Below, piece by piece: positions 57,924 through 64,000 of a stretch of 64,000 nucleotides of DNA. Position 1 is the first letter of the stretch; each line of letters begins with the position of its first letter. This stretch comes from Flavobacteriales bacterium. GTDB lineage: Bacteria > Bacteroidota > Bacteroidia > Flavobacteriales_F > PHOS-HE28. The translations under genes were made by a program, and so were the position numbers. The notes below the pieces were generated by a model. That model made no database searches, was not told the DNA's origin, and worked only from the letters and a program-made list of their open reading frames with translations. Where the stretch lies: assembly GCA_016788635.1 (NCBI GenBank), contig JAEUSU010000008.1, positions 124,001 to 188,000 on the forward strand, given 5' to 3'.

Positions 57924-59078
57924 ATGCGCCACATCTACCTCGACAACGCCGCCACCACGCCCATCGACCCCGAGGTCGTGCAGGCGATGATGCCCTACCT
58001 TACCGATCACTTCGGCAACCCCAGCGCCATCCACGGGTTTGGCCGGCGCACGCGGGCAGCCGTGGAGAAAGCCCGGCGCAAGGTGGCCGAGTTGCTGCAT
58101 TGCGCGCCCGGCGAGATCGTCTTCACCAGCGGCGGCACCGAGGCGGACAACATGGTGCTGCATTGCGCTGTGCGTGACCTGGGTGTGGAACACATCATCA
58201 CCTCGCCCATCGAGCACCACGCGGTGGAACTCACCGCGCACGCCATCGGCAGGAACGGTGATGCGCAGGTGCACTGGGTGAAGCTGGACGCCGTGGGCCG
58301 CCCGGACTTGAAGCATCTGGAAGAGTTGCTGGCCGCGCACCCCAAGGCCCTCGTGAGCCTGATGCACGCCAACAACGAGATCGGCACCCGCATCGACCTG
58401 CAGGCCGTGGGCGAACTCTGCCACCGCTACGGCGCGCTCTTCCACAGCGACACCGTGCAGACCATGGGGCATTATCCTTTCGACCTGTCCACGCTGCCGG
58501 TGGATTTCCTTTCCGCCAGCGCGCACAAATTCCATGGCCCCAAAGGCATCGGCTTCCTGTACATGCGCAGCGGCGCCGTGCTGAAGCCCTTGATCCTGGG
58601 CGGCTCACAGGAACGCAACACGCGCGCCGGCACCGAGAACATCTACGGCATGGTGGGTCTGGCCAAGGCGCTGGAGCTCTGTTGCCGCGACATGGATGAG
58701 CACCAGCACCACATCCAGGGATTGAAGGACCGGATGATGCGCCGCCTGAAAGAGGAGATCCCCGGCGTGGGCTTCAACGGCGACACCAGCACCGATAGCC
58801 TGTACACCGTGCTCAACGTACGCTTCCCCGATGACGGCAAGGGCGAGATGCTGATCTACAACCTGGACATCGAAGGCATCGCGTGCAGCGGCGGCAGCGC
58901 CTGCAGCAGCGGCAGCAACGCGGGCAGCCACGTGATGCATGCCTTGTACCCTGAGCGGCCCGGCGCCAACATCCGCTTCTCCTTCAGCCGCTACAACACG
59001 GCTGATGAAGTGGAGCATGTGGTGGGCGTGCTCAAGCGCATCTTCGTCCCCGTGCCTGCCGCTCAGGCCGTGCGGTAG
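57924..59078 (+). CDS. Cysteine desulfurase (NifS/IscS class)
   Basis: A 384-residue PLP enzyme that releases sulfur from cysteine for Fe-S clusters and thiolated tRNA. MRHIYLDNAATTPIDPEVVQ opens the protein. The PLP Lys is in LSASAHKFHGPKGIGFLYM (about 205). The catalytic Cys loop is CSGGSACSSGSNAGSHVMHA (about 323-342), the extended class I type. IEHHAVELT carries the His over the cofactor ring. It could feed MnmA, also in this window. Its stop overlaps the end of convergent folP by 16 bases. Confidence 0.94.
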   Translation: MRHIYLDNAATTPIDPEVVQAMMPYLTDHFGNPSAIHGFGRRTRAAVEKARRKVAELLHCAPGEIVFTSGGTEADNMVLHCAVRDLGVEHIITSPIEHHAVELTAHAIGRNGDAQVHWVKLDAVGRPDLKHLEELLAAHPKALVSLMHANNEIGTRIDLQAVGELCHRYGALFHSDTVQTMGHYPFDLSTLPVDFLSASAHKFHGPKGIGFLYMRSGAVLKPLILGGSQERNTRAGTENIYGMVGLAKALELCCRDMDEHQHHIQGLKDRMMRRLKEEIPGVGFNGDTSTDSLYTVLNVRFPDDGKGEMLIYNLDIEGIACSGGSACSSGSNAGSHVMHALYPERPGANIRFSFSRYNTADEVEHVVGVLKRIFVPVPAAQAVR

Positions 59079-59905
59079 CGCTCCACCAGCTTCAGGCATT
59101 GCACCGCCTCGCGCACATCGTGCACGCGCAGGATGTCCGCGCCGTTCAATAGGGCGATGGTGTTCAAAGCGGTGGTGCCGTTCAGTGCTGCTTCGGGCAT
59201 GGTGCCAAGCACTTCGTTGATCATGCGCTTGCGCGAGAGGCCCACCAGCACTGGTGTGCCCAGGGCCTTCAGGTGGGGTAGTGCACGTAGCAAGGCGTAG
59301 TTGTGGTCGGTGGTCTTGCCGAAGCCGAAGCCGGGGTCCAACACCACATCGGCGATGCCCGTTTCGTGGGCGGCGTGCAGGCGCTGGCTCAGGAAAAGCG
59401 TGACCTCGGCGGCCACATCGGTGTAGTGCGGCGCCTGCTGCATGGTGCGCGGTGTGCCCTGCATGTGCATGGCGATGTAGGGGACGCCCAGCCGCGCCAC
59501 GGTGGATGGCATGGCTTCATCGAGAAGTCCCGCACCGATGTCGTTCACCAGCCCCGCGCCGGCCTCCACGGCGGCCTGCGCCACGGCCGCGCGGTAGGTG
59601 TCGATGCTCAGCAGGGCTTCGGGGAAGCGCTGGTGCACGGCCTCGAGTACTGGGAGCACGCGGCCCAGTTCCTCGTTCAAGGGCACCTCCTGCGCTCCCG
59701 GCCGTGTGCTGGCCCCGCCGATGTCCAGGATCGTCGCGCCTTCCTCCAGCATGCGTTCCGCCAGGCGCAGGGCCGCGTCCACCTCCACCCGGCTGGCGGC
59801 GTGGAAGGAATCCGGCGTGGCGTTCAGGATGCCCATCACCAGCGGGAAGCGCGGTTGAATAAGCCGGTCGCGCACGCGCCACGTGATACCTTCGCCGCCG
59901 TTCAT
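59063..59905 (-). CDS. folP: Dihydropteroate synthase
   Basis: A 280-residue TIM-barrel enzyme of folate synthesis that joins p-aminobenzoate to hydroxymethyl-dihydropterin pyrophosphate. Signature motifs: PLVMGILNATPDSFHAASRV, ATILDIGGASTRPGAQEV, SIDTYRA, LVNDIGAGLLDE, MHMQGTPRTMQ, DVVLDPGFGFGKTTDHN and LVGLSRKRMINEVLG. The ATG at 59905 lies 4 bases from a -7-like element, so the mRNA is probably leaderless. The DUF1599 gene runs divergently from the same spot. Confidence 0.95.
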   Translation of the reverse strand: MNGGEGITWRVRDRLIQPRFPLVMGILNATPDSFHAASRVEVDAALRLAERMLEEGATILDIGGASTRPGAQEVPLNEELGRVLPVLEAVHQRFPEALLSIDTYRAAVAQAAVEAGAGLVNDIGAGLLDEAMPSTVARLGVPYIAMHMQGTPRTMQQAPHYTDVAAEVTLFLSQRLHAAHETGIADVVLDPGFGFGKTTDHNYALLRALPHLKALGTPVLVGLSRKRMINEVLGTMPEAALNGTTALNTIALLNGADILRVHDVREAVQCLKLVERYRTA

Positions 59906-59909
59906 GCGC

Positions 59910-59917
59910 CAAAGATG
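59910..59917 (-). promoter_or_regulatory. -7 promoter element of folP
   Basis: CATCTTTG on the minus strand, one mismatch from TAnnTTTG, ends 4 bases before the folP ATG. Confidence 0.45.
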
Positions 59918-59930
59918 GCGCGCCCGCACC

Positions 59931-60473
59931 ATGGACCGCACCCTGCAGCAATACGATGCCGCCACCGCCGAATGCCTGGCGCTCTTCACCAAGAAAGCGC
60001 AGGACTACGGCACCGCCTGGCGCGTGCTGCGTGTGCCCTCGCTCACGGACCAGATCCTGATCAAGGCGCAACGTATCCGCACCCTTCAGGAAATAGGGGA
60101 GAGCCACGTGGGAGAAGGCGTGCGGCCCGAGCTGGTGGGTATCGTGAACTATGCCGCCATGGCCCTGGTACAACTGGCACGCGGCGTGGTGGACGCCCCG
60201 GACCTTAGTGCCGATGAAGCGTGTGCCGAAGTGCAGCAACGCATCCAACAGGCGCGCGACCTCATGACCCGCAAGAACCACGACTACGGTGAGGCCTGGC
60301 GCAGCATGCGCGTGAGTTCCCTCGTGGACCTGATCCTTATGAAATTGCTGCGCATCAAGAGCATCGAGGACAACGCCGGCCGCACGCTCGTGTCCGAAGG
60401 CATCGACGCCAACTTCCTCGACATCATCAACTACGGGGTCTTCGCGCTGATCAGGATGGATGAAGGGGCGTGA
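59931..60473 (+). CDS. DUF1599 family protein (two internal repeats)
   Basis: A 180-residue protein made of two similar halves. The first has FTKKAQDYGTAWRVLRVPSL and LIKAQRIRTLQE; the second has MTRKNHDYGEAWRSMRVSSL and LMKLLRIKSIED. Each half ends with a Val/Ile-N-Tyr helix (IVNYAAMALVQL and IINYGVFALIRM). DUF1599 has no established function to my knowledge. Acidic and Asp-Tyr residues in each repeat suggest a MazG-like helical metal site, which is inference. It is divergent from folP, an arrangement I recall as common in Bacteroidota. The start at 59931 is within 26 bases of the folP start. Confidence 0.9.
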   Translation: MDRTLQQYDAATAECLALFTKKAQDYGTAWRVLRVPSLTDQILIKAQRIRTLQEIGESHVGEGVRPELVGIVNYAAMALVQLARGVVDAPDLSADEACAEVQQRIQQARDLMTRKNHDYGEAWRSMRVSSLVDLILMKLLRIKSIEDNAGRTLVSEGIDANFLDIINYGVFALIRMDEGA

Positions 60474-60501
60474 CAGGATCTTCGATCCTTGATCAACTGC
60501 T

Positions 60502-60509
60502 TAACTTCG
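60502..60509 (+). promoter_or_regulatory. -7 promoter element of the DUF433/DUF5615 pair
   Basis: TAACTTCG, one mismatch from TAnnTTTG, ends 7 bases before the ATG at 60517. Confidence 0.4.
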
Positions 60510-60516
60510 GTGCATC

Positions 60517-60761
60517 ATGCCCATGAGACCGCAGGAGCTGATCACGATCAACGACCAGGTGCTGGGTGGCAGACCGGTCTTCAAGGGCACGCGCGTGCCG
60601 GTGGAGTCGCTGATCTGGCATCTGGAAAAGGCGCCACATTGGATACTTTCCTGGATGATTTCCCATCCGTAACGAAGGAACAGGCCGTAGGTGTGCTCGA
60701 GTTCATCGGCGGCTTGTTCAGCCCGGAGAAGATCGCCAAGTTGTATGAGGCTGCTGCTTGA
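60517..60761 (+). pseudogene. DUF433 antitoxin gene with frameshift
   Basis: From ATG 60517 the frame reads MPMRPQELITINDQVLGGRP then VFKGTRVPVESLIWHLEK, the normal first half of a DUF433 protein. After Lys38 (60628-60630) it leaves the family and stops at 60670. The second half, ATLDTFLDDFPSVTKEQAVG to KLYEAAA, continues in another frame to TGA at 60759-60761. One missing base in the AAAAGG run (60626-60631) would rejoin them to give Gly-Ala at the joint. DUF433 proteins are antitoxins paired with DUF5615 PIN-like toxins, and that partner follows with overlap. Confidence 0.88.
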
Positions 60762-61065
60762 CGAGAACCTGCCCAAGCGACTGAAGGCGCTCCTGGCACC
60801 CTGCGAGGTGCGTACCGTGCGCGAAATGGGATGGAGCGGAAGGAGCAACGGTGACCTCCTGCAGTTGATGAAAGCAGAAGGGTTCACCGTATTGATCACG
60901 TTTGACAAGAACCTCCAGTACCAACAGAACCTGGCGCGTTATGATCTGCCGGTGGTGGTATAGGACGCGGCCGATAACACCTTGGAGGTGCTCTCACCAC
61001 TTATACCGGCTATCATGCGCGCGTTGGACGTCCTGCCTTCGCATGGGATCGTCGTGGTGCGATAG
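60745..61065 (+). pseudogene. DUF5615 PIN-like toxin gene with premature stop
   Basis: ATG 60745 begins MRLLLDENLPKRLKALLAPC, with the first acidic PIN-like residues (DEN). VREMGWSGRSNGDLLQLMKA and VLITFDKNLQYQQNL follow. TAG at 60961-60963 interrupts after LPVVV, but the same frame continues DAADNTLEVLSPLIPAIMRA to TAG at 61063-61065, the normal end of the family. Intact proteins would be about 106 residues; 72 are made here. It overlaps the antitoxin end by 17 bases. Both members of this putative RNase toxin-antitoxin pair thus carry a lesion. Confidence 0.88.
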
Positions 61066-61077
61066 ACCTTCCAGCGT

Positions 61078-62103
61078 TCAACGCACGAACCGCACCACCA
61101 CCACACCCGCCTCGCCAACACATGTGGCGAAGTAGAGGCCATTGAGCAAGGGCAACTCCACGCTTCCACCTTCGGAAGTCACCGTGACGGTCAACACCAC
61201 GCGGCCCAGCGCATCGCTTACCTGAACGGACGTGCCCGCTGCGATCCCGTTCGTGTACAAGCGGCCATCCGCAACCCACATGCGCACGGCGGATGAAGGG
61301 GGCTCGCCAGCCGAAGCGTTCGGCCCCCAGATGGCCTCCACCCATAGGGGGTTGTCGATGTAAGGGTTGCGGTTGTTCTGCAGGGCGTACACCGCGTTGT
61401 TGCGCGCAACCTCCTTGGGGCTCACGGGATCGCCCAGGTGCCAGTCCAGCAGCAGGCTTTCCGCCCACGGGGCCAGGTCATCGCCCTGGGTCATGGGGCC
61501 GCTCCATGCGATCACAAAGGGCAGGTAGCGCGTCATCATGTAGAAGTAGGCGCGTGCCAGATCGCCCTTGTAGGCATCGATGGGCTCGAAGGCCGTACCG
61601 CTGCAACCGGGCCAGCTGCACGGGCCGAGCTTGCCGCCATTGGTGCTCGACCACGTGGGGCTGGCCACGGTGCCATACGGCCAGTTCGCGCGCCGCTGGT
61701 TCACCCACGCATCGGTGGGGTGGATGTGGTGCACGTCCGTGCTCATGGGCGCGGCACTGTTGAACCAGCTCAATGGGAAGGTGTGTTCGCGGTTGAAGCA
61801 GTCGCCCTCGCTGTTGTAGGTGCCACACTGGTCCACCACGAAGCTGTACAGGTACGCCGGTGTGCCGCCCGGCTGGTCGCTGTAGATGTCCCACACATAG
61901 CCATCGGGCCGTGCATCGCAGGCGGCGAAGGCATCCCAGAGCGCGCTGTTGGCCAGCACCGTGTGGCCGCTGATGATGGTGTAGAGGGCCTGCTTCAAGG
62001 GTGCACCGCTGAGCCCACTGGCGGCATTGTAATAGCCCGGCGGCGGCTGGCCCAGCGCCACAGCGACCCGCAGGCAGGTCAGCAGCAGGAGCACAGGGCG
62101 CAT
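61078..62103 (-). CDS. Secreted endonuclease I family nuclease with T9SS-like C terminus
   Basis: A 341-residue exported nuclease of the EndA/NucM family (beta-beta-alpha-Me fold). The signal peptide is MRPVLLLLTCLRVAVALGQ. Catalytic motifs are FNREHTFPLSWFNSA and STDVHHIHPTDAWVNQRRAN, with NWPYG after. VDQCGTYNSEGDC suggests a disulfide. The last 70 residues (VRMWVADGRLYTNGIAAGTS to VVVRFVR) form a beta sandwich like a T9SS sorting domain, although the PNP motif is absent, so export by T9SS is probable rather than certain. It would degrade extracellular DNA or RNA. The -7-like element is 4 bases from the ATG. Confidence 0.9.
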   Translation of the reverse strand: MRPVLLLLTCLRVAVALGQPPPGYYNAASGLSGAPLKQALYTIISGHTVLANSALWDAFAACDARPDGYVWDIYSDQPGGTPAYLYSFVVDQCGTYNSEGDCFNREHTFPLSWFNSAAPMSTDVHHIHPTDAWVNQRRANWPYGTVASPTWSSTNGGKLGPCSWPGCSGTAFEPIDAYKGDLARAYFYMMTRYLPFVIAWSGPMTQGDDLAPWAESLLLDWHLGDPVSPKEVARNNAVYALQNNRNPYIDNPLWVEAIWGPNASAGEPPSSAVRMWVADGRLYTNGIAAGTSVQVSDALGRVVLTVTVTSEGGSVELPLLNGLYFATCVGEAGVVVVRFVR

Positions 62104-62107
62104 GCCG

Positions 62108-62115
62108 CGAAGGTA
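62108..62115 (-). promoter_or_regulatory. -7 promoter element of the endonuclease I gene
   Basis: TACCTTCG on the minus strand, one mismatch from TAnnTTTG, ends 4 bases before the ATG. Confidence 0.45.
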
Positions 62116-62150
62116 TCGAAGGCATATGGAGAAGCGGTAGGGTGGGAATT

Positions 62151-62230
62151 CTCACACGGAGACACGGAGAACACGGAGAATGCAGTTCCCCCATCGCCGA
62201 TCCCCCCGTGCCTCCGTGTCTCCGTGTGAG
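62151..62230. repeat. 19-bp perfect inverted repeat (ACACGGAG family)
   Basis: CTCACACGGAGACACGGAG (62151-62169) is exactly complementary to 62212-62230, with a third CACGGAG copy at 62172-62178 and a CCGTGC near the right arm. The intervening sequence is about 42 bases. It lies between divergent promoters, so it is not a terminator of either gene. It looks like a dispersed hairpin or MITE-like element. Confidence 0.8.
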
Positions 62231-62287
62231 GTTTAACCAGATGCCACATTCACCCATTTGCCACATTTCCACATTTCATTCTTCCAC

Positions 62288-62295
62288 CACCTTTG
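62288..62295 (+). promoter_or_regulatory. -7 promoter element of the BaiN-like gene
   Basis: CACCTTTG, one mismatch from TAnnTTTG, ends 4 bases before the ATG at 62300. Confidence 0.42.
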
Positions 62296-62299
62296 CCCC

Positions 62300-63514
62300 A
62301 TGCACGTGGTGGTGATCGGCGGTGGCGCAGCGGGCTTCTTCGCGGCCATCAGCGCACGCCTGCACCACCCGGCGGCCCGTGTCACCTTGCTGGAAAAGAG
62401 CGACAAGCCCCTGGCCAAGGTGCGCATCAGCGGTGGTGGACGCTGCAATGTGACCCACGCCTGCTTCGACGACCGCAAGCTTGCGAAGCATTATCCGCGT
62501 GGCGGCGCCTTCCTGCGCAAGGCCTTCGCGCAATGGAGCGTGAAGGATACCGTGGCCTGGTTCGCGACGCAGGGCGTGCGGCTGAAGACCGAAGCGGATG
62601 GCCGCATGTTCCCGGTGACGGACGATTCCGGCACCGTGATGGATGCGCTCATGCACGCGGCGCATGCGTCCGGCGTGGAACTGAAGCTCCGCTGTCCGGT
62701 GATGGCGCTGGAACGCACTGCCATGGGCTGGAAGGTGCACTTGCGAGACGGCACCCTCCAGGCCGATCATGTGATCGTGTGCAGCGGCGGTTCCCCTTCG
62801 CGGCAGGGCCTGCAATGGCTCGCGGACCTGGGCCACACCATCGTGGATCCCGTGCCCTCGCTCTTCACCTTCAACCTGCCCGATGATCCGATCCGGACAT
62901 TGATGGGCGTGTCGGTTGACCCTGCGCGCGTTTGGTTACCGGGTACGGACCTCGAAGCAGAAGGACCGCTCCTGATCACGCATTGGGGCCTCAGCGGACC
63001 GGCGGTGCTGCGGCTGAGCGCGTGGGGCGCGCGCTGGCTGAACGGAAGGCAATACGCGTTCACCGTTCGCGTGGATTGGCTCCGGCCCTTGGAAGCGAAG
63101 GAAGCCCGTGCGCGCATCGCCGAAGAAGCATCGGCGCATCCGAAACGCCAATGTGGCAACCTGGAAGCTTTGCCACTTCCACAACGGCTGTGGACCTTCC
63201 TGTTGCACAAGGCCGATCTGGCCCCGGATAAGCCGCTCGGCGAAGTGGGCCCGCGCCAAATGGACCGCCTGCTCGACGTGCTCACCAACGACCGCTATGA
63301 GGCGCGTGGCAAGACCACCTTCAAAGAGGAGTTCGTCACCGCCGGCGGGGTTGACCTTGCGCAAGTGGATCCACATTCCATGCGCAGCCTGAGGCTTCCC
63401 AACCTCTCCTTTGCCGGGGAAGTGCTGGATATCGACGGCATCACCGGCGGCTTCAACTTCCAGGCGGCGTGGACCACCGGTTGGATCGCTGGAACGCACA
63501 TCTTCGATGCCTGA
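62300..63514 (+). CDS. NAD(P)/FAD-dependent oxidoreductase (BaiN/HI0933 family)
   Basis: A 404-residue flavoprotein. The FAD Rossmann motif is MHVVVIGGGAAGFFAAISAR (GxGxxG), followed by the family-defining KVRISGGGRCNVTHACFDD (about 39-57). HVIVCSGGSPSRQG marks the second dinucleotide region, and the C terminus holds VTAGGVDLAQVDPHSMRSLR and DIDGITGGFNFQAAWTTGWI. The family includes YhiN and an enzyme named BaiN in gut clostridia; the true reaction in this organism is unknown. Its end overlaps the next gene start by 8 bases. Confidence 0.93.
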   Translation: MHVVVIGGGAAGFFAAISARLHHPAARVTLLEKSDKPLAKVRISGGGRCNVTHACFDDRKLAKHYPRGGAFLRKAFAQWSVKDTVAWFATQGVRLKTEADGRMFPVTDDSGTVMDALMHAAHASGVELKLRCPVMALERTAMGWKVHLRDGTLQADHVIVCSGGSPSRQGLQWLADLGHTIVDPVPSLFTFNLPDDPIRTLMGVSVDPARVWLPGTDLEAEGPLLITHWGLSGPAVLRLSAWGARWLNGRQYAFTVRVDWLRPLEAKEARARIAEEASAHPKRQCGNLEALPLPQRLWTFLLHKADLAPDKPLGEVGPRQMDRLLDVLTNDRYEARGKTTFKEEFVTAGGVDLAQVDPHSMRSLRLPNLSFAGEVLDIDGITGGFNFQAAWTTGWIAGTHIFDA

Positions 63515-64000
63515 ACGCCCCATGGACTTCATCGCCATTGACTTCGAGACCGCCGACACGCGCCCGGACAGCCCGTGCGAGCTGGGGCTGGCGATCGTGC
63601 GTGGCGGGGTGGTACGCGAAGCCCGCTCGTGGTTGATCAAGCCGGCATGCCACCCGTGGTTCTCGCCGTTCAACGTGGCCGTGCACGGCATCCGGCCGGA
63701 GCATGTGGCCAACGCGCCGGACTTCGCCGGGGTGTGGGCCGAAGTGGCGCCCATGCTGGTGAACCAGGTGCTGGTGGCGCACAACGCGGCGTTCGACATG
63801 GGTGTGTTGCGCGCTTCGTTGACTTCCGCGCGGATACCGCTGCCTGAGCTGCGCTACTTCTGCAGCGTGTCCATGGCGCGGCGCGTATGGCCGGGAAAGC
63901 GCAGCTACGGGCTGGGGGTCCTGTGCGCCGAGCACGGCATCGCGTTCCGCCACCATCGTGCGGGCGATGACAGCGCGGCCACTGCGGAATTGGTGCTGCG
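63507..64000 (+). CDS. DEDD-type 3'-5' exonuclease, N-terminal part (runs off the window)
   Basis: The visible 164 codons begin MPERPMDFIAIDFETADTRP (motif I, DxE). Motif II is VLVAHNAAFDMGVLRA, and the final part has YGLGVLCAEHGIAFRHHRAG then DDSAATAELV, which supplies the HxAxxD-like motif III region. It is a DNA polymerase III epsilon-like exonuclease, probably for DNA repair or trimming. The first ATG (63507) overlaps the end of the BaiN-like gene; ATG 63522 is an alternative. The 3' end lies beyond the window. Confidence 0.88.
   Translation, partial: MPERPMDFIAIDFETADTRPDSPCELGLAIVRGGVVREARSWLIKPACHPWFSPFNVAVHGIRPEHVANAPDFAGVWAEVAPMLVNQVLVAHNAAFDMGVLRASLTSARIPLPELRYFCSVSMARRVWPGKRSYGLGVLCAEHGIAFRHHRAGDDSAATAELVL

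Noticed and set aside
56621-57934. A 437-residue minus-strand frame opposite the phosphohexomutase
   Set aside because: Its His- and Gln-rich composition is a shadow of the plus-strand codons; the mutase has all its motifs and a promoter.
62151-62230. The 19-bp inverted repeat as a transcription terminator
   Set aside because: It lies upstream of two divergent starts, has a 42-base loop and no T run.
1-64000. CRISPR arrays, tRNA or rRNA genes and insertion sequences
   Set aside because: No regularly spaced repeats, no tRNA T-loop and acceptor pairing, no rRNA landmarks and no transposase frames were seen on either strand.

Overview
This 64 kb window is a gene-dense, GC-rich (estimated by eye at about 60-65% G+C) chromosomal segment from a member of the Bacteroidota, most likely a Flavobacteriales-like lineage. 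Four features point there: Bacteroidota-type -7 promoter elements (TAnnTTTG) before many genes; several secreted proteins ending in a type IX secretion (T9SS) sorting domain; family variants common in this phylum (MnmA with NPCVLCN, MutL with TPSGRPT, Lgt with GDGDWG); and gene neighbourhoods such as mutL with two rhomboids and folP opposite a DUF1599 gene. No rRNA or tRNA gene, CRISPR array, prophage or insertion sequence was seen. The one clear RNA gene is the SRP RNA (ffs).

Layout. 1-10.6 kb: end of an unknown gene, a DUF4294 protein, a GNAT acetyltransferase and an acyl-CoA dehydrogenase. A translationally coupled surface-polysaccharide trio follows (MocA-type oxidoreductase, lipoprotein, polyprenyl sugar phosphotransferase), then pcm, an outer-membrane barrel, nnr, a YciO/Sua5 protein and a canonical small transaldolase. 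10.6-15.7 kb: a tiny membrane peptide, mtaB, lgt, an inositol-phosphatase-like enzyme and a sodium:solute symporter. 15.8-25.3 kb: a 1405-residue T9SS protein, a bestrophin, recR, a glycosyltransferase fused to a degenerate sugar transferase, and a dihydrolipoyl acyltransferase. 25.3-31.7 kb: a PorE-like TPR/propeller/OmpA protein, an exonuclease, an FAH-family enzyme, and a Kdo (3-deoxy-D-manno-octulosonate) cluster: kdsA, an aldolase fused to KdsD-type CBS domains, and a KdsC-like phosphatase.

31.7-39.4 kb (minus strand): DUF2141, aat, a T9SS subtilisin, a lipoprotein, mnmA, a MORN/YwqK repeat protein and a Gcr-family membrane protein. 39.4-46.6 kb: a nucleotide-sugar epimerase, a GxxExxY gene bracketed by inverted repeats, a glycosyltransferase carrying an in-frame palindrome, a lipoprotein, two different L,D-transpeptidases, a GT2 glycosyltransferase and ffs. 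46.6-52.5 kb: an SDR, then a minus-strand run of a small protein, mutL, two rhomboids and an endonuclease/exonuclease/phosphatase protein. 52.5-64 kb: a gene-poor 0.7 kb stretch, two T9SS cargo proteins (one with a stop inside its sorting domain), a phosphohexomutase, a cysteine desulfurase, folP, DUF1599, a decayed DUF433/DUF5615 toxin-antitoxin pair, a secreted endonuclease I, a BaiN-like flavoprotein and a truncated exonuclease gene.

The strongest candidate for something undescribed is the kdsA / aldolase-CBS / kdsC-like cluster at 29.0-31.7 kb. An aldolase of the fructose-6-phosphate aldolase fold occupies the place where the arabinose-5-phosphate isomerase KdsD would be expected. It carries a KdsD-like CBS pair and has substitutions at several active-site positions. 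Other notable signals are -7 elements placed only 3-8 nt before start codons, which suggests many leaderless mRNAs, palindromic repeat insertions, and a cluster of three coding lesions between 56.2 and 61.0 kb.
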